64,000 nucleotides of DNA from contig NC_021500.1 in assembly GCF_000410515.1 (NCBI RefSeq), forward strand, positions 682,001-746,000, read 5' to 3'. Positions 9,089 to 19,566 of the stretch are shown here, piece after piece. The notes under the pieces were generated by a model, which saw only the letters and a list, made by a program, of their open reading frames with translations, was not told where the DNA came from and did not search any database. Within the stretch, counting starts at the first letter, position 1. Each line of letters begins with the position of its first letter. The translations under genes were made by a program, and so were the position numbers. The DNA comes from Enterobacter sp. R4-368 (GTDB lineage: Bacteria > Pseudomonadota > Gammaproteobacteria > Enterobacterales > Enterobacteriaceae).

Positions 9089-10273
9089 ATGACCACGGAT
9101 ACCTTCGATTTCTCCACTCCGGTTGACCGCCTCGGCACCTGGTGTACGCAGTGGGATTATGTCGCCGATCGCTTTGGGCGTGCGGATTTGCTTCCTTTCA
9201 CCATTTCCGATATGGATTTTGCCACCGCGCCGTGCGTAATTAACGCGCTACAACAGCGGCTTACGCATGGCGTACTGGGTTACAGCCGCTGGAAAAACGA
9301 GGCGTTTCTGGGGGCTATTTCGCACTGGATGACCAGCCGCTTTAATACACAGATCGATGCTGACAGCATTGTTTATGGTCCGTCGGTTATCTGGATGATT
9401 GCCGAAATGATCCGCCAGTGGTCACAGCCGGGCGATGGCATCGTGGTTCATACCCCGGCGTATGACGCGTTTTATAAAGCCATTCAGGGGAATCAGAGGC
9501 AGTTGCTGGCCGTGCCGCTACAACACAACAATGCAGGCTGGTTTTGCGATATGGCGCAGCTCGACGCCGCGCTGGCAAGGCCGGAGAGTAAAATCCTGCT
9601 GCTGTGCAGCCCGCAAAACCCGACAGGCAAAGTATGGACTCGCCATGAACTGGAAACCATGGCGGCGCTGTGTGAACGCCATAACGTGAAAGTGATAAGC
9701 GATGAAATTCATATGGATATGGTCTGGAGCAGCCAACCGCACATCCCCTGGTGCGCTGTCGCTCGCGGGCCGTGGGCGCTGTTTAGTTCGGCATCGAAAA
9801 GCTTTAACATTCCCGCACTGACCGGCGCGTGGGGGCTTATTGATGATGCGTCGTCGCGCAATGGCTGGCTGGAGGCGCTGAAAAACAGCAACGGCCTCTC
9901 CTCGCCGGCGGTGCTGTCGGTCGTCGCCCATATCGCCGCTTACCGCGACGGCGCGCCGTGGCTGGATGCGCTTCGTACTTACCTGCGCGCCAATCTGGTT
10001 TATCTGGCAGAGCGTCTGAATAACGCCTTTCCTGTGCTGAACTGGCAAGTACCGGAATCCACCTATCTGGCATGGATAGATTTGCGCCCGTTAGGGATTG
10101 ATGATTCCGCACTGCAAAAAGCGCTGATCGAGGAGCAAAAGGTGGCCATCATGCGCGGCGATACTTACGGCGCGGAAGGACGAGGGTTTGTGCGTCTGAA
10201 TGTCGGTTGCCCACGGGTGAAACTCGAACAAGGTGTGAAGGGATTAATCGCGGCATTAGCGTCGCTTTATTAA
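9089..10273 (+). CDS. malY: MalY PLP-dependent cystathionine beta-lyase
   Basis: A 394-residue fold-type I PLP enzyme. In E. coli MalY has beta C-S lyase activity and separately restrains the MalT activator by direct binding. The PLP lysine is Lys237 in SASKSFNIPAL; SPQNPTGK and SDEIHMDM are the usual substrate and cofactor motifs. The ATG at 9089 follows the malX stop by 4 bases and gives a product a few residues longer than E. coli MalY; an upstream in-frame ATG would lie inside malX. The paired malXY arrangement implies one transcript. A GC-rich hairpin follows. Confidence 0.94.
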   Translation: MTTDTFDFSTPVDRLGTWCTQWDYVADRFGRADLLPFTISDMDFATAPCVINALQQRLTHGVLGYSRWKNEAFLGAISHWMTSRFNTQIDADSIVYGPSVIWMIAEMIRQWSQPGDGIVVHTPAYDAFYKAIQGNQRQLLAVPLQHNNAGWFCDMAQLDAALARPESKILLLCSPQNPTGKVWTRHELETMAALCERHNVKVISDEIHMDMVWSSQPHIPWCAVARGPWALFSSASKSFNIPALTGAWGLIDDASSRNGWLEALKNSNGLSSPAVLSVVAHIAAYRDGAPWLDALRTYLRANLVYLAERLNNAFPVLNWQVPESTYLAWIDLRPLGIDDSALQKALIEEQKVAIMRGDTYGAEGRGFVRLNVGCPRVKLEQGVKGLIAALASLY

Positions 10274-10281
10274 ACCAGATT

Positions 10282-10308
10282 TGCGCAACCCGCCCTCCGG
10301 GTTGCGCA
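10282..10308 (+). terminator. Hairpin after malY, probable terminator
   Basis: Ten-base inverted repeat TGCGCAACCCG / CGGGTTGCGCA followed, after AGATAGC, by a run of T. It lies between malY and the add start. Confidence 0.7.
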
Positions 10309-10373
10309 AGATAGCTTTTTACCGCCTTTTGTCTCTATAATGGCGAGCACTTTCTTAAAATAAGAGTGCGACC

Positions 10374-11375
10374 ATGATTGATCCCAACCTGCCGTTAACT
10401 GATATTCATCGCCATCTCGACGGAAACATCCGTGCACAAACCATTCTGGATCTTGGCCGCCAGTACAATCTGCCCCTGCCTGCACAAACCCTTGAAGCAC
10501 TGCGTCCGCACGTTCAGGTCACCTCTAATGAACCGGATTTGGTCAGCTTCCTTGCGAAACTCGACTGGGGTGTCAAAGTGCTGGCGTCACTGGATGCCTG
10601 TCGCCGTGTCGCTTACGAAAACATGCAGGACGCGGCGCAGAACGGGTTGCACTACGTTGAACTGCGCTTTTCGCCAGGTTATATGGCGATGACCCACAAC
10701 CTGCCGGTCGCGGGCGTTGTCGAAGCGGTGATTGCCGGCGTGCGCGAAGGGAGCCGTGATTTCAATGTGCAGGTGCGCTTAATCGGCATTATGAGCCGTA
10801 CCTTCGGCGAGGCCGCGTGTTTGCAGGAACTCGACGCGCTGCTGGCGCACCGCGACGGCATTACCGCGCTGGATCTGGCCGGTGATGAGCTGGGTTTCCC
10901 TGGTAGTCTTTTCCTTTCGCATTTTAACCGTGCGCGCGATGCGGGCTGGCAGATTACTGTTCATGCGGGTGAAGCCGCCGGTCCGGAAAGCATCTGGCAG
11001 GCGATTCGTGAACTCGGTGCCGTACGAATTGGCCACGGCGTGAAGGCGATCGAAGATGCCGCGCTGATGGATTTTCTCGCCGAACAACGCATCGGTATTG
11101 AATCCTGTCTGACGTCGAATATTCAGACCAGTACCGTGCCCTCCCTCGCCCGTCATCCGCTGAAAACCTTCCTTGAGCATGGCATTCTGGCGAGCATCAA
11201 TACCGACGACCCGGCAGTGCAAGGTGTCGAAATTGGTCATGAATACCAGGTTGCGGCCCCGGCCGCCGGGCTGAGTCGCGAACAGATTCGCCAGGCGCAG
11301 ATTAACGGGCTGGAGATGGCTTTTCTCAGCGCGGCGGAAAAACAAGCGCTGCGCGATAGCGTTGCGAAGGCGTAA
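10374..11375 (+). CDS. add: Adenosine deaminase
   Basis: A 333-residue zinc enzyme that deaminates adenosine and deoxyadenosine to inosine forms in purine salvage. The metal and catalytic motifs are intact: [10 protein letters not shown] (His12 and His14), VHAGEAAG (zinc His and catalytic Glu), RIGHGV and SINTDDPAV (catalytic Asp). The length equals E. coli Add. It follows malY, but the intervening hairpin and about 100-base gap suggest its own promoter. It is convergent with ydgJ across a bidirectional terminator. Confidence 0.97.
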   Translation: MIDPNLPLTDIHRHLDGNIRAQTILDLGRQYNLPLPAQTLEALRPHVQVTSNEPDLVSFLAKLDWGVKVLASLDACRRVAYENMQDAAQNGLHYVELRFSPGYMAMTHNLPVAGVVEAVIAGVREGSRDFNVQVRLIGIMSRTFGEAACLQELDALLAHRDGITALDLAGDELGFPGSLFLSHFNRARDAGWQITVHAGEAAGPESIWQAIRELGAVRIGHGVKAIEDAALMDFLAEQRIGIESCLTSNIQTSTVPSLARHPLKTFLEHGILASINTDDPAVQGVEIGHEYQVAAPAAGLSREQIRQAQINGLEMAFLSAAEKQALRDSVAKA

Positions 11376-11385
11376 GAAGAAAGAA

Positions 11386-11419
11386 GAAAACCGCTCACGA
11401 CAATGCGTGAGCGGTGATT
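11386..11419. terminator. Bidirectional terminator between add and ydgJ
   Basis: Ten-base stem ACCGCTCACG / CGTGAGCGGT with a six-base loop, an A-run on its left and GATTTTC on its right, between two convergent genes. Confidence 0.88.
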
Positions 11420-11420
11420 T

Positions 11421-12461
11421 TCAGGTCAGACTCAGCGTAGAACGATGTTTTGCAGATTCAATGCCCAGCTCAATCAGCTCCATTATCTGGATCGCCTGGC
11501 TGGCCGGAACCGGGTTTTCCCCCACGCCGTTAAGCGCGTCGCGAATGGCCGCGTAATAAGCCGGGTAGTTGCCCGGTAGCGTCAGCCAGTTCTCTTCCTT
11601 ACGCTCTTCGCCGTCAACGCGGGTTAATACGCCGTCGCGCATGTCATAACCCCAGTCGGCCTGCGGCAACCGCGCACCACTTTTCAGGCACTCCTCCTGC
11701 GGATCCAGACCATATTTCACGTAACTGCCGCGCGAACCATGCACGATATAGCGGGCCGATTCTGCGGCCGCCAGCATAGTGCCATGCAGCACAACGCGCC
11801 GCTGCGGGTAGGCAAGCACCGCGTGAAAATAGTCTGTGGATTGCGCGCCAGGGCGTAACTGCGCCAGATCTACCGTCATCGATACCGGTAAGCCGAAAAG
11901 GTTAACCGCCTGATCGAGCAAATGCGGCGCCAAATCATACCAGATGCCGCTGCCAGGCCCGCCTTGCTCGCGCCAGCGGTTACGTACCTGCGGGCGGAAA
12001 CGGTCAAAATGCGACTCGAAATAGGCGACTTCGCCCAGCGCACCGTCGGCCAGCAAGGCTTTCAGCGTCAGAAAGTCACTGTCCCAGCGGCGGTTATGGA
12101 ACACCGACAATACACGCCCGAGACTGCGCGCCAGCGCGTCGAGCTCACGCGCTTGTGACAGTGTCACCGTAAAGGGTTTATCCACCACCACATGTTTGCC
12201 CGCTTCCAGCGCCGCTTTGGCCAGCGGGAAATGGGTATCGTTCGGCGTGGGGATGACAATCAGGTCAATCGAGGGATCGTTAAACAGATGCTTCGGCTCA
12301 GAGACAACCGGCACGGCTGGCCAATCCGCTTTTACTTTCGCTTCGTCGCTGCTGGAAATCGCGGCCAGTTCCATTCCCGCCGTTCCGGCAATCAACGGCG
12401 CATGAAATGTTTTGCTGGCGTAGCCATAACCTATTAATCCGACACGGATATTATCGCTCAT
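11421..12461 (-). CDS. ydgJ: YdgJ, GFO/IDH/MOCA-family oxidoreductase
   Basis: A 346-residue NAD(P)-dependent oxidoreductase. The N-terminal Rossmann motif is GLIGYGYASKTFHAPL, and the dinucleotide/substrate motif EAGKHVVVDKPF has the conserved Lys-Pro. The C-terminal domain includes HNRRWDSDFLTLK and a GSGIWYDLAPHLLDQ stretch with the family histidine. E. coli YdgJ is an uncharacterised member of this family; its substrate is unknown. The start MSDNIRVGLIG is chosen for its match to the E. coli N-terminus and the GGCCCC..GAG leader; an in-frame ATG 23 codons upstream would lengthen it beyond the family norm. Confidence 0.94.
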   Translation of the reverse strand: MSDNIRVGLIGYGYASKTFHAPLIAGTAGMELAAISSSDEAKVKADWPAVPVVSEPKHLFNDPSIDLIVIPTPNDTHFPLAKAALEAGKHVVVDKPFTVTLSQARELDALARSLGRVLSVFHNRRWDSDFLTLKALLADGALGEVAYFESHFDRFRPQVRNRWREQGGPGSGIWYDLAPHLLDQAVNLFGLPVSMTVDLAQLRPGAQSTDYFHAVLAYPQRRVVLHGTMLAAAESARYIVHGSRGSYVKYGLDPQEECLKSGARLPQADWGYDMRDGVLTRVDGEERKEENWLTLPGNYPAYYAAIRDALNGVGENPVPASQAIQIMELIELGIESAKHRSTLSLT

Positions 12462-12664
12462 AGAGGGGCCTCTCCTTATTGGAACGTCTATTTCACACCA
12501 TCTGCCAGGTGGCGACAACCGCTTCAGCAACCCATTAGCGAAACGAATGAATTTACCGCGCTCAGCCCTGGTTTCTGCCTAAAAAATCTGCTTAAATCTG
12601 CAACCGGGCGTCGATTTTTATCGACAGCCGCAGACAAAAGTAAACATCAGGGAGTAGTAAAAGT

Positions 12665-12802
12665 ATGGCCGGAATTTTCAATCGGATTATTGAATTAATG
12701 GGCTGGGTGGTGCTCGGCGTATCGACCATTCTTTTGGTTTTTGCCAGCCATATCGATAATTATCAGCCCCCTGAACAGAGCGTCGCGGCACAAAAGAAAT
12801 AA
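12665..12802 (+). CDS. blr: Blr small membrane protein of the divisome
   Basis: A 45-codon gene that encodes MAGIFNRIIELMGWVVLG... and ends SHIDNYQPPEQSVAAQKK. One transmembrane helix (about residues 12-29) is followed by the conserved SHIDNYQPPEQS tail of E. coli Blr (41 residues), which affects beta-lactam tolerance and interacts with division proteins. It has four extra N-terminal residues (MAGIF versus M). It lies between ydgJ and cnu as in E. coli. It could be missed by gene callers because of its size. Confidence 0.92.
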   Translation: MAGIFNRIIELMGWVVLGVSTILLVFASHIDNYQPPEQSVAAQKK

Positions 12803-13047
12803 TTGCCGCCGTAAAACGCGCAAAGTGCAATTAAGCGTCATATGCTTATTGCCAGCCATGACGAAGGGCGTTAATCTTCACAGCCGGGCGCTGTTCTGGT
12901 GCCTGGTTTCACCTGAAAAGAAAACTCTTAATTTAGTGGCAGACCATTCCTGTGCTATTTACGCCCGGGTAATAATGTTTATTATTCGTACAAAATTAGC
13001 CCGCGTATATTTTCTGCCTCTTTCTTATTATATGGACACCCCTCGAC
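12803..13047. other. blr-cnu intergenic region
   Basis: 245 AT-leaning bases with no supported gene. A longer frame can be read through here into cnu, but its product has no protein-like character and cnu itself is in another frame. The stretch presumably holds the cnu promoter. Confidence 0.6.
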
Positions 13048-13263
13048 ATGACCGTTCAGGACTATTTATTAAAATTCCGCAAAATCAGTTCGCTTGAAAG
13101 TCTGGAAAAATTGTTTGATCACCTCAACTATACGCTGACCGACAGCGGTGAAATTATCAACATGTACCGCGCAGCCGATCATCGCCGGGCTGAACTGGTT
13201 TCTGGCGGCCGCCTGTTTGACATTGGGTGCGTTCCGCGCTCGGTATGGCGCTACGTGCAGTAA
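13048..13263 (+). CDS. cnu: Cnu, Hha/YmoA-family nucleoid protein (OriC-binding)
   Basis: A 71-residue Hha-family protein, nearly identical to E. coli Cnu (YdgT): [22 protein letters not shown] at the start, then [23 protein letters not shown] and [10 protein letters not shown] at the end. Such proteins form complexes with H-NS and StpA to silence AT-rich, often horizontally acquired DNA, and Cnu also binds near oriC. The AT-rich toxin tail downstream in this window is the kind of DNA this system silences. It lies between blr and ydgK as in E. coli. Confidence 0.96.
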   Translation: MTVQDYLLKFRKISSLESLEKLFDHLNYTLTDSGEIINMYRAADHRRAELVSGGRLFDIGCVPRSVWRYVQ

Positions 13264-13349
13264 CGCCGCTGGCATTCGTTGTGTAATGCTTTATACTCCT
13301 CGCCCGGCGAAACCATTCAGAGCATTAATGCCTTAACAGAGGAATACGC

Positions 13350-13790
13350 ATGACAACGACTCCCGCAGAAAGAATCGGAGGCTGGTTACTCGGCCCTCTG
13401 GCCTGGTTGCTGGTCACGTTATTAAGCACCTCGTTGGCATTATTGCTGTATGCCACTGCCTTAATGACACCCCAGTCGGTAACGGCGCTGGGCGCACAAC
13501 CGCTGAAACAAACCATACTGTGGTTCGTCTCTTTCGCCTTCGCGATCGCCATCTGGTATTACACTTTCTGGCTGGTTATCGCCTTTTTTAAACGCCGCCG
13601 CAGCGTGCCGAAGCACTATATTATCTGGCTTTTGGTCTGCGTATTGCTCTCCGTGAAAGCCTTTGCCTTCGCTCCTGTCACCGATGAACTGGCACTGCGT
13701 CAGTTACTCTTTCCGCTGCTTGCCGCCGCGTTGATGGTGCCCTATTTCAAGCGCTCAAGCCGCGTGAAAAGGACCTTTGTTAATCCGTAA
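13350..13790 (+). CDS. ydgK: YdgK inner membrane protein (DUF2569)
   Basis: A 146-residue polytopic protein with four clear hydrophobic segments (about residues 12-37, 56-80, 87-106 and 115-130) and positively charged loops (FKRRRSVPKHY, KRSSRVKRTF). It belongs to the DUF2569 family; its function is unknown. It lies just upstream of the rsx operon in E. coli as well. The 77-base gap before rsxA contains a T-run at 13848-13855 that may be a weak terminator. Confidence 0.92.
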   Translation: MTTTPAERIGGWLLGPLAWLLVTLLSTSLALLLYATALMTPQSVTALGAQPLKQTILWFVSFAFAIAIWYYTFWLVIAFFKRRRSVPKHYIIWLLVCVLLSVKAFAFAPVTDELALRQLLFPLLAAALMVPYFKRSSRVKRTFVNP

Positions 13791-13867
13791 TAACCTTACA
13801 GTTATCCTGTTGTCGCCCGGTACTGTTTGACCGATAATAGGCGGCTTTTTTTATTTCAGGCCACATA

Positions 13868-14449
13868 ATGACAGACTATCTGCTGCTATTTATCGGAACG
13901 GTACTGGTCAACAACTTCGTGCTGGTGAAGTTTCTTGGCTTGTGTCCGTTTATGGGCGTTTCCAAAAAACTGGAAAGCGCAATGGGCATGGGGCTGGCGA
14001 CCACCTTCGTGATGACGATGGCGTCTATCTGTGCCTGGCTCATCGATACATGGGTGCTGATCCCGCTGGATTTAGTCTATCTGCGCACGCTGGCGTTTAT
14101 CCTGATTATCGCCGTGGTGGTGCAGTTCACCGAAATGGTGGTGCGCAAAACCAGCCCGGCGCTCTATCGACTGCTGGGTATCTTCCTGCCGCTTATCACT
14201 ACTAACTGCGCGGTGCTCGGCGTGGCCCTGCTCAATATCAACCTTGGGCACAACTTCATGCAGTCGGCGTTGTATGGCTTCGCCGCCGCCGTAGGGTTCT
14301 CACTGGTGATGGTGTTGTTCGCCGCGATTCGCGAACGTCTTGCCGTTGCCGATGTGCCCGCCCCCTTTCGCGGCAATGCGATTGCGTTAATCACTGCGGG
14401 CTTAATGTCTCTGGCCTTTATGGGCTTTAGTGGTCTGGTGAAACTGTAA
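13868..14449 (+). CDS. rsxA: RsxA, Rsx/Rnf electron transport complex subunit A
   Basis: A 193-residue inner-membrane protein with six hydrophobic segments, homologous to RsxE later in the operon. Both carry the half-channel motif (here [31 protein letters not shown] and [12 protein letters not shown], with the cysteine that binds the intramembrane cluster in Rnf structures). The Rsx complex moves electrons from NADH to ferredoxin-type centres, and in E. coli it reduces and switches off SoxR. It is first of a tightly packed six-gene operon with nth as the last gene; rsxB starts 2 bases after its stop. Confidence 0.97.
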   Translation: MTDYLLLFIGTVLVNNFVLVKFLGLCPFMGVSKKLESAMGMGLATTFVMTMASICAWLIDTWVLIPLDLVYLRTLAFILIIAVVVQFTEMVVRKTSPALYRLLGIFLPLITTNCAVLGVALLNINLGHNFMQSALYGFAAAVGFSLVMVLFAAIRERLAVADVPAPFRGNAIALITAGLMSLAFMGFSGLVKL

Positions 14450-14450
14450 T

Positions 14451-15029
14451 ATGAGTGCGATTTCCATAGCCGTTGCCGCACTGAGCGTGCTGGGGCTGCT
14501 GTTTGGCGTCATTCTGGGTTATGCCTCCCGCCGTTTTGCGGTTGAGGATGATCCGGTTGTTGAACGCGTTGATGAATTATTGCCGCAAAGCCAGTGCGGG
14601 CAGTGCGGCTACCCAGGCTGCCGCCCTTACGCTGAGGCGGTTGGTCTGCAGGGTGAAAAAATTAACCGCTGCGCCCCCGGCGGCGAAGCGGTGATGCTGA
14701 AAATCGCCGCGCTATTGAATGTCGATCCGCAACCCATTGATGGCGATGCCGCAGCGCTTGAGCCTGTGCGTATGCTGGCGGTAATCGATGAGAACAATTG
14801 CATTGGCTGCACAAAGTGCATTCAGGCTTGTCCGGTAGACGCCATTCTCGGCGCAACACGCGCCATGCATACGGTGATGAGCGATCTGTGCACCGGCTGT
14901 AATCTTTGCGTGGATCCGTGCCCGACGCAGTGCATTGAATTGCGTCCTGTGGAAACGACCACCCATAGCTGGAAATGGGATTTGCAGTCCATTCCGGTGC
15001 GTAATATTCCTGTGGAACACCATGCTTAA
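14451..15029 (+). CDS. rsxB: RsxB, ferredoxin-like electron transport subunit
   Basis: A 192-residue peripheral iron-sulfur protein. An N-terminal membrane helix (about residues 5-26) is followed by the Fe-S domain [16 protein letters not shown]...NRCAPGG. Two [4Fe-4S] ferredoxin motifs follow: [16 protein letters not shown] and [18 protein letters not shown]. It should pass electrons between RsxC and the membrane subunits. Its last 8 bases overlap the start of rsxC, suggesting translational coupling. Confidence 0.97.
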   Translation: MSAISIAVAALSVLGLLFGVILGYASRRFAVEDDPVVERVDELLPQSQCGQCGYPGCRPYAEAVGLQGEKINRCAPGGEAVMLKIAALLNVDPQPIDGDAAALEPVRMLAVIDENNCIGCTKCIQACPVDAILGATRAMHTVMSDLCTGCNLCVDPCPTQCIELRPVETTTHSWKWDLQSIPVRNIPVEHHA

Positions 15030-17181
15030 GTTATTTTCCGCTTTCCGAAAAGAGAAACTGTGGGATTTTCACGGCGGCATTCATCCGCCTGAAATGAAAA
15101 CCCAATCAAACGGTACGCCGCTGCGCCAAATGCCGCTGGCGAGCCGCTTTGTGCTCCCGTTAAAGCAGCATATTGGTGCCGAAGGCGAACTGTGCGTACG
15201 CGTCGGTGACAAGGTGTTGCGTGGCCAGCCGTTGACGCGCGGCCGTGGCCGTATGTTACCTGTTCATGCGCCGACGTCCGGCACCGTGGTCGCGATTGCG
15301 CCCCACTCCACCGCACACCCCTCTGCGCTGCCGGAGATGAGCATCATTATTGAAGCGGATGGCGAAGATCGCTGGATTGAGCGCGACGGCTGGGCGGATT
15401 ATCGTTCGCATAGCCATGACGAGCTGATCGAGCGCATCCACCAGTTTGGCGTAGCCGGCCTTGGTGGCGCAGGCTTCCCGACCGGAGCAAAATTGCAAGG
15501 CGGCGGCGATAAAATCGAAACATTGATTATTAACGCTGCGGAATGCGAGCCCTACATCACCGCTGATGACCGCTTAATGCAGGATTGCGCGGCGCAGATT
15601 ATGGAAGGTGTGCGGATTCTGGCGCACATCCTTAGACCGCGTCAGGTACTTATCGGTATTGAGGATAATAAACCGCAGGCGATCTCCATGATGCGTGCGG
15701 TGCTGGCGGACAGCCACGATATTCAGTTGAAAGTCATCCCAACGAAATACCCCTCCGGTGGTGCCAAACAGCTTACGCAGATCCTCACCGGCAAGCAGGT
15801 GCCGCACGGCGGACGTTCGTCGGATATCGGTATTCTGATGCAAAACGTGGGTACCGCCTATGCGGTTAAACGCGCGGTGATCGACGGCGAACCCTTAACG
15901 GAGCGCGTTGTTACGGTGACCGGCGAAGCGGTTAGCCGACCGGGCAATGTCTGGGCGCGCCTGGGAACACCGGTGCGCCATCTGCTCGATTTCGCCGGTT
16001 TCTGCCCTTCCGCTGAGCAACTGGTGATTATGGGCGGCCCGCTGATGGGCTTCACGCTGCCGTGGCTGGATGTGCCGGTAGTAAAAATTACCAACTGCCT
16101 GTTAGCACCTTCCGCCAGCGAGATGGGCGAGCCGCAGGAAGAAAAAGGCTGCATTCGCTGCAGCGCCTGCGCCGACGCCTGCCCGGCCGATTTGCTGCCT
16201 CAGCAACTCTACTGGTTCAGCAAAGGCCAGCAGCACGACAAAGCGACGGCGCATAACCTTTCCGATTGCATCGAATGTGGTGCCTGCGCGTGGGTATGCC
16301 CAAGTAATATTCCGCTGGTGCAATATTTCCGCCAGGAGAAGGCTGAGATTTACGCCATCGCCGAGGAAGAAAAACGCAACGCCGAAGCCAAAGCGCGCTT
16401 TGAAGCGCGCCAGGCACGTCTTGAGCGCGAAAAAATCGCCCGTCAGCAGCGTCATAAACAGGCTGCGGTTCAGCCTGCGGCTAAAGATCAGCAGGCGATT
16501 GATGCCGCGCTGGCGCGCGTGCGCGAAAAACAGACGACCGCTGCCCAGCCAGTTGTCATTCAGGCCGGTACCATGCCTGATAACAGCGAAGTGATTGCCG
16601 CGCGCGAAGCACGCAAAGCGCAGGCACGCGCCCGCCAGGCAGAAAAAGCGCAGCAGGTGGAAAACAGTGCCGCCACCGGCGAAACAGCCGATCCGCGCAA
16701 AGCCGCCGTTGAAGCAGCGATTGCCCGCGCCAAAACGCGTAAGCTCGCCCAGAGCCAGCCAGCAGAATCGACCGCAAACGCTGAGCAACCACAGGTGGAC
16801 GCCGGACAGTCACCGGCTGAATCTGCACCGGTCGATCCGCGCAAAGCTGCCGTTGAAGCGGCGATTGCCCGCGCCAAAGCGCGTAAGCTCGCGCAGAGCC
16901 AGCCAGCAGAATCGACCGCAAACGCTGAGCAACCTCAGGTGGACGCCGGACAGTCACCGGCTGAATCTGCACCGGTCGATCCGCGCAAAGCTGCCGTTGA
17001 AGCGGCGATTGCCCGCGCCAAAGCGCGCAAATCAGAACAACTACAAGCCGCCACGCAAACTGATGAGGTCTCGTCTTTTGCGCAGGCCGCCAATGACGAC
17101 CCGCGCAAAGCCGCCGTCGCCGCAGCCATCGCCCGTGTTCAGGCGAAGAAGGCCGCACAGCAAGCCGTTAACGAGGATTAA
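15022..17181 (+). CDS. rsxC: RsxC, NADH-oxidising electron transport subunit
   Basis: A 719-residue subunit. Residues about 1-370 contain the flavin/NADH module ([26 protein letters not shown]). Two ferredoxin motifs follow: [17 protein letters not shown] and [18 protein letters not shown]. The C-terminal ~270 residues are a low-complexity Ala/Lys/Gln-rich tail with 48-residue repeats ([18 protein letters not shown]...). Such tails are typical of enterobacterial RsxC and vary in length. The ATG at 15022 ([14 protein letters not shown]) overlaps the rsxB end by 8 bases; a longer in-frame extension would run inside rsxB. rsxD starts directly after the stop. Confidence 0.96.
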   Translation: MLKLFSAFRKEKLWDFHGGIHPPEMKTQSNGTPLRQMPLASRFVLPLKQHIGAEGELCVRVGDKVLRGQPLTRGRGRMLPVHAPTSGTVVAIAPHSTAHPSALPEMSIIIEADGEDRWIERDGWADYRSHSHDELIERIHQFGVAGLGGAGFPTGAKLQGGGDKIETLIINAAECEPYITADDRLMQDCAAQIMEGVRILAHILRPRQVLIGIEDNKPQAISMMRAVLADSHDIQLKVIPTKYPSGGAKQLTQILTGKQVPHGGRSSDIGILMQNVGTAYAVKRAVIDGEPLTERVVTVTGEAVSRPGNVWARLGTPVRHLLDFAGFCPSAEQLVIMGGPLMGFTLPWLDVPVVKITNCLLAPSASEMGEPQEEKGCIRCSACADACPADLLPQQLYWFSKGQQHDKATAHNLSDCIECGACAWVCPSNIPLVQYFRQEKAEIYAIAEEEKRNAEAKARFEARQARLEREKIARQQRHKQAAVQPAAKDQQAIDAALARVREKQTTAAQPVVIQAGTMPDNSEVIAAREARKAQARARQAEKAQQVENSAATGETADPRKAAVEAAIARAKTRKLAQSQPAESTANAEQPQVDAGQSPAESAPVDPRKAAVEAAIARAKARKLAQSQPAESTANAEQPQVDAGQSPAESAPVDPRKAAVEAAIARAKARKSEQLQAATQTDEVSSFAQAANDDPRKAAVAAAIARVQAKKAAQQAVNED
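16690..17034 (+). repeat. 144-bp tandem repeats in the rsxC tail
   Basis: Units start at 16690, 16834 and 16978, exactly 144 bases apart. The first two are complete and nearly identical at the DNA level; the third is partial and a diverged fourth start of the same motif lies at 17098. Each unit encodes [15 protein letters not shown] followed by a Ser/Gln/Ala-rich linker. Copy number can change without a frameshift because the unit is 48 codons. Confidence 0.93.
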
Positions 17182-18234
17182 ATGGTTTTCAGAATCGCAA
17201 GCTCCCCTTACACCCATAACCAGCGCCAGACCTCACGTATTATGCTGCTGGTGACGCTCGCGGCCGTGCCGGGCATTGCTGCGCAATTGTGGTTTTTCGG
17301 TTGGGGGACGCTGATACAGCTCATTCTCGCCATTATCAGCGCACTGGCTGCCGAAGCGCTGGTACTGAAATTACGCAAGCAGAACGTTAGCGCGATCCTG
17401 GCGGACAACTCTGCCCTGTTAACCGGTCTGCTGCTGGCTATCAGTATTCCCTCTTTCGCCCCGTGGTGGATGGTGGTGCTTGGCACCGTGTTCGCAGTAG
17501 TTATCGCCAAGCAGCTTTACGGCGGTTTAGGCCACAACCCGTTTAACCCGGCAATGATTGGCTATGTGGTGCTGTTAATCTCCTTCCCGGTGCAGATGAC
17601 CAGCTGGCTGCCGCCGTATGAAATCGCACGCACCGTTCCCGGCTTTATCGATGCGTTACAGGTTATTTTCACCGGTCACACTGCCGCTGGCGCAAATATG
17701 GAAACGCTGCGCATTGGTATCGATGGCATCAGCCAGGCGACGCCGCTCGACACCTTTAAAACTTCATTGCATGCCGGACACAGCGTCGAGCAGATCCTGC
17801 GCTCCCCTATCTATAGCGGCGTGCTGGCTGGTGCGGGCTGGCAGTGGGTCAACCTCGGCTATCTGGCAGGTGGTCTGTTCCTGCTGTGGCAAAAAACTAT
17901 TCGCTGGCATATCCCGGTAAGCTTCCTGCTGACTCTGGCGATTTGCGCCACACTCGGCTGGGTTTTCGCCCCGCAGTCGCTGGCTGCGCCGCAATTGCAT
18001 CTGTTCTCTGGCGCGACCATGCTCGGTGCGTTTTTCATTCTGACCGATCCGGTTACCGCCTCGACCACCAACAAAGGCCGGCTGATTTTTGGCGCGCTGG
18101 CAGGCGTGCTGGTGTGGCTTATCCGCAGTTTTGGCGGCTACCCGGATGGCGTGGCCTTTGCCGTATTACTGGCAAATATTACCGTGCCGTTGATTGATTA
18201 CTACACGCGTCCGCGCGTGTACGGGCATCGTTAA
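17182..18234 (+). CDS. rsxD: RsxD, flavin-bearing membrane subunit
   Basis: A 350-residue inner-membrane protein with about ten hydrophobic segments, homologous to RnfD/NqrB. The motif [18 protein letters not shown] lies near the covalent-FMN threonine region of the family, and TNKGRLIFG follows. The start codon directly abuts the rsxC stop (TAAATG). In Rnf-type complexes this subunit relays electrons through the membrane to RsxG. It ends 9 bases before rsxG. Confidence 0.96.
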   Translation: MVFRIASSPYTHNQRQTSRIMLLVTLAAVPGIAAQLWFFGWGTLIQLILAIISALAAEALVLKLRKQNVSAILADNSALLTGLLLAISIPSFAPWWMVVLGTVFAVVIAKQLYGGLGHNPFNPAMIGYVVLLISFPVQMTSWLPPYEIARTVPGFIDALQVIFTGHTAAGANMETLRIGIDGISQATPLDTFKTSLHAGHSVEQILRSPIYSGVLAGAGWQWVNLGYLAGGLFLLWQKTIRWHIPVSFLLTLAICATLGWVFAPQSLAAPQLHLFSGATMLGAFFILTDPVTASTTNKGRLIFGALAGVLVWLIRSFGGYPDGVAFAVLLANITVPLIDYYTRPRVYGHR

Positions 18235-18243
18235 GGAGCCGCC

Positions 18244-18864
18244 ATGCTAAAGACAATGCGTAAACATGGCGTGACGCTGGCGCTGTTCGCCGCGGGTTCT
18301 ACCGGGCTGACCGCCGCTATAGACCAAATGACCAAAACAACGATTGCCGACCAGGCCGCGCTGCAACAAAAAGCGCTGTTTGATCAGGTGATCCCGGGCG
18401 ACAGCTATAATAACTCGCTGCAACAGAGCTGTTTTCTGGTCAGCGATCCGGCGCTTGGCAAAGGACAACACCATGTGTGGATCGCCAAAAAAGATGACAA
18501 GCCGGTTGCTGCTGTCCTTGAAGCGACCGCACCGGACGGTTACTCAGGCGCCATCCAGCTGCTTGTCGGCGCAGATTTCAGCGGCACGGTGCTGGGTGTG
18601 CGGGTGACGGAGCACCATGAAACCCCGGGTCTCGGCGATAAGATTGAGCTGCGAATTTCTGACTGGATCACCCACTTCGCCGGGAAGCGGATTGACGGCG
18701 CGGCCGATAGCCACTTTGCGGTGAAAAAAGATGGCGGTGATTTTGATCAGTTTACCGGTGCGACCATTACGCCGCGCGCGGTCGTTAACGCGGTGAAACG
18801 GACCGGCCTGTACGCGATGACACTACCGGAACAGCTTTCCCGTTTACCGGGTTGTGGAGAGTAA
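18244..18864 (+). CDS. rsxG: RsxG, covalent-FMN electron transport subunit
   Basis: A 206-residue protein with one N-terminal membrane helix (about residues 9-28) and a periplasmic FMN-binding domain. The flavinylation motif is [14 protein letters not shown] (consensus S/T-GAT); the threonine there should carry FMN by phosphoester linkage, a modification made by Apb[16 protein letters not shown] is the other conserved block. AAGGAG precedes the start at 18244. rsxE starts 3 bases after its stop. Confidence 0.96.
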   Translation: MLKTMRKHGVTLALFAAGSTGLTAAIDQMTKTTIADQAALQQKALFDQVIPGDSYNNSLQQSCFLVSDPALGKGQHHVWIAKKDDKPVAAVLEATAPDGYSGAIQLLVGADFSGTVLGVRVTEHHETPGLGDKIELRISDWITHFAGKRIDGAADSHFAVKKDGGDFDQFTGATITPRAVVNAVKRTGLYAMTLPEQLSRLPGCGE

Positions 18865-18867
18865 GCG

Positions 18868-19566
18868 ATGAGCGAAGTGAAAGAGGTTATTGTTCAGGGA
18901 CTGTGGAAAAACAACTCTGCCCTGGTACAGCTACTGGGTATGTGTCCGCTGCTGGCGGTCACGTCCACTGCCACCAACGCGCTGGGTCTGGGGCTGGCGA
19001 CAACGCTTGTACTCACCCTGACCAACCTGTTTATCTCGCTCCTGCGCCGCTGGACGCCGGATGAGATCCGCATCCCTATCTACGTGATGATCATCGCCTC
19101 GGTGGTCAGCGCGGTACAAATGCTGATCAACGCTTATGCGTTCGGGCTTTACCAGTCACTGGGCATTTTTATTCCGCTGATCGTCACCAACTGTATTGTG
19201 GTGGGGCGTGCTGAAGCGTTTGCGGCCAAAAAAGGCCCGGCACTTTCAGCACTCGATGGTTTCTCTATTGGTATGGGTGCAACCTGCGCCATGTTCGTCC
19301 TGGGTTCCTTGCGCGAGATCCTCGGTAACGGTACGCTGTTTGATGGCGCGGATGGCCTGTTAGGCGGCTGGGCGAAGGCGCTGCGCATAGAAGTGTTCCA
19401 CACCGATTCCCCGTTCCTGCTGGCGATGTTGCCGCCGGGCGCGTTTATTGGCCTCGGCATGATGCTGGCGGTGAAATACCTTATCGATCAGAAAATGAAA
19501 AAACGCCGTGAAGCGGCGGCGACTGCGGAAAACGACAGCACTCAGGCCGCGCCCGGGAAGGCATAA
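18868..19566 (+). CDS. rsxE: RsxE, Rsx electron transport membrane subunit E
   Basis: A 232-residue inner-membrane protein with six hydrophobic segments, the pseudo-symmetric partner of RsxA. Conserved blocks are [18 protein letters not shown] and [18 protein letters not shown], each carrying the cluster cysteine. The tail is polar and charged ([16 protein letters not shown]). Its stop shares one base with the nth start (TAATG), so nth is translationally coupled. Confidence 0.96.
   Translation: MSEVKEVIVQGLWKNNSALVQLLGMCPLLAVTSTATNALGLGLATTLVLTLTNLFISLLRRWTPDEIRIPIYVMIIASVVSAVQMLINAYAFGLYQSLGIFIPLIVTNCIVVGRAEAFAAKKGPALSALDGFSIGMGATCAMFVLGSLREILGNGTLFDGADGLLGGWAKALRIEVFHTDSPFLLAMLPPGAFIGLGMMLAVKYLIDQKMKKRREAAATAENDSTQAAPGKA

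Noticed and set aside
16690..17100. Repeats in rsxC as a CRISPR array
   Set aside because: The 144-base units are continuous coding repeats without unique spacers. No cas genes are present, and no other CRISPR-like array was seen in the window.
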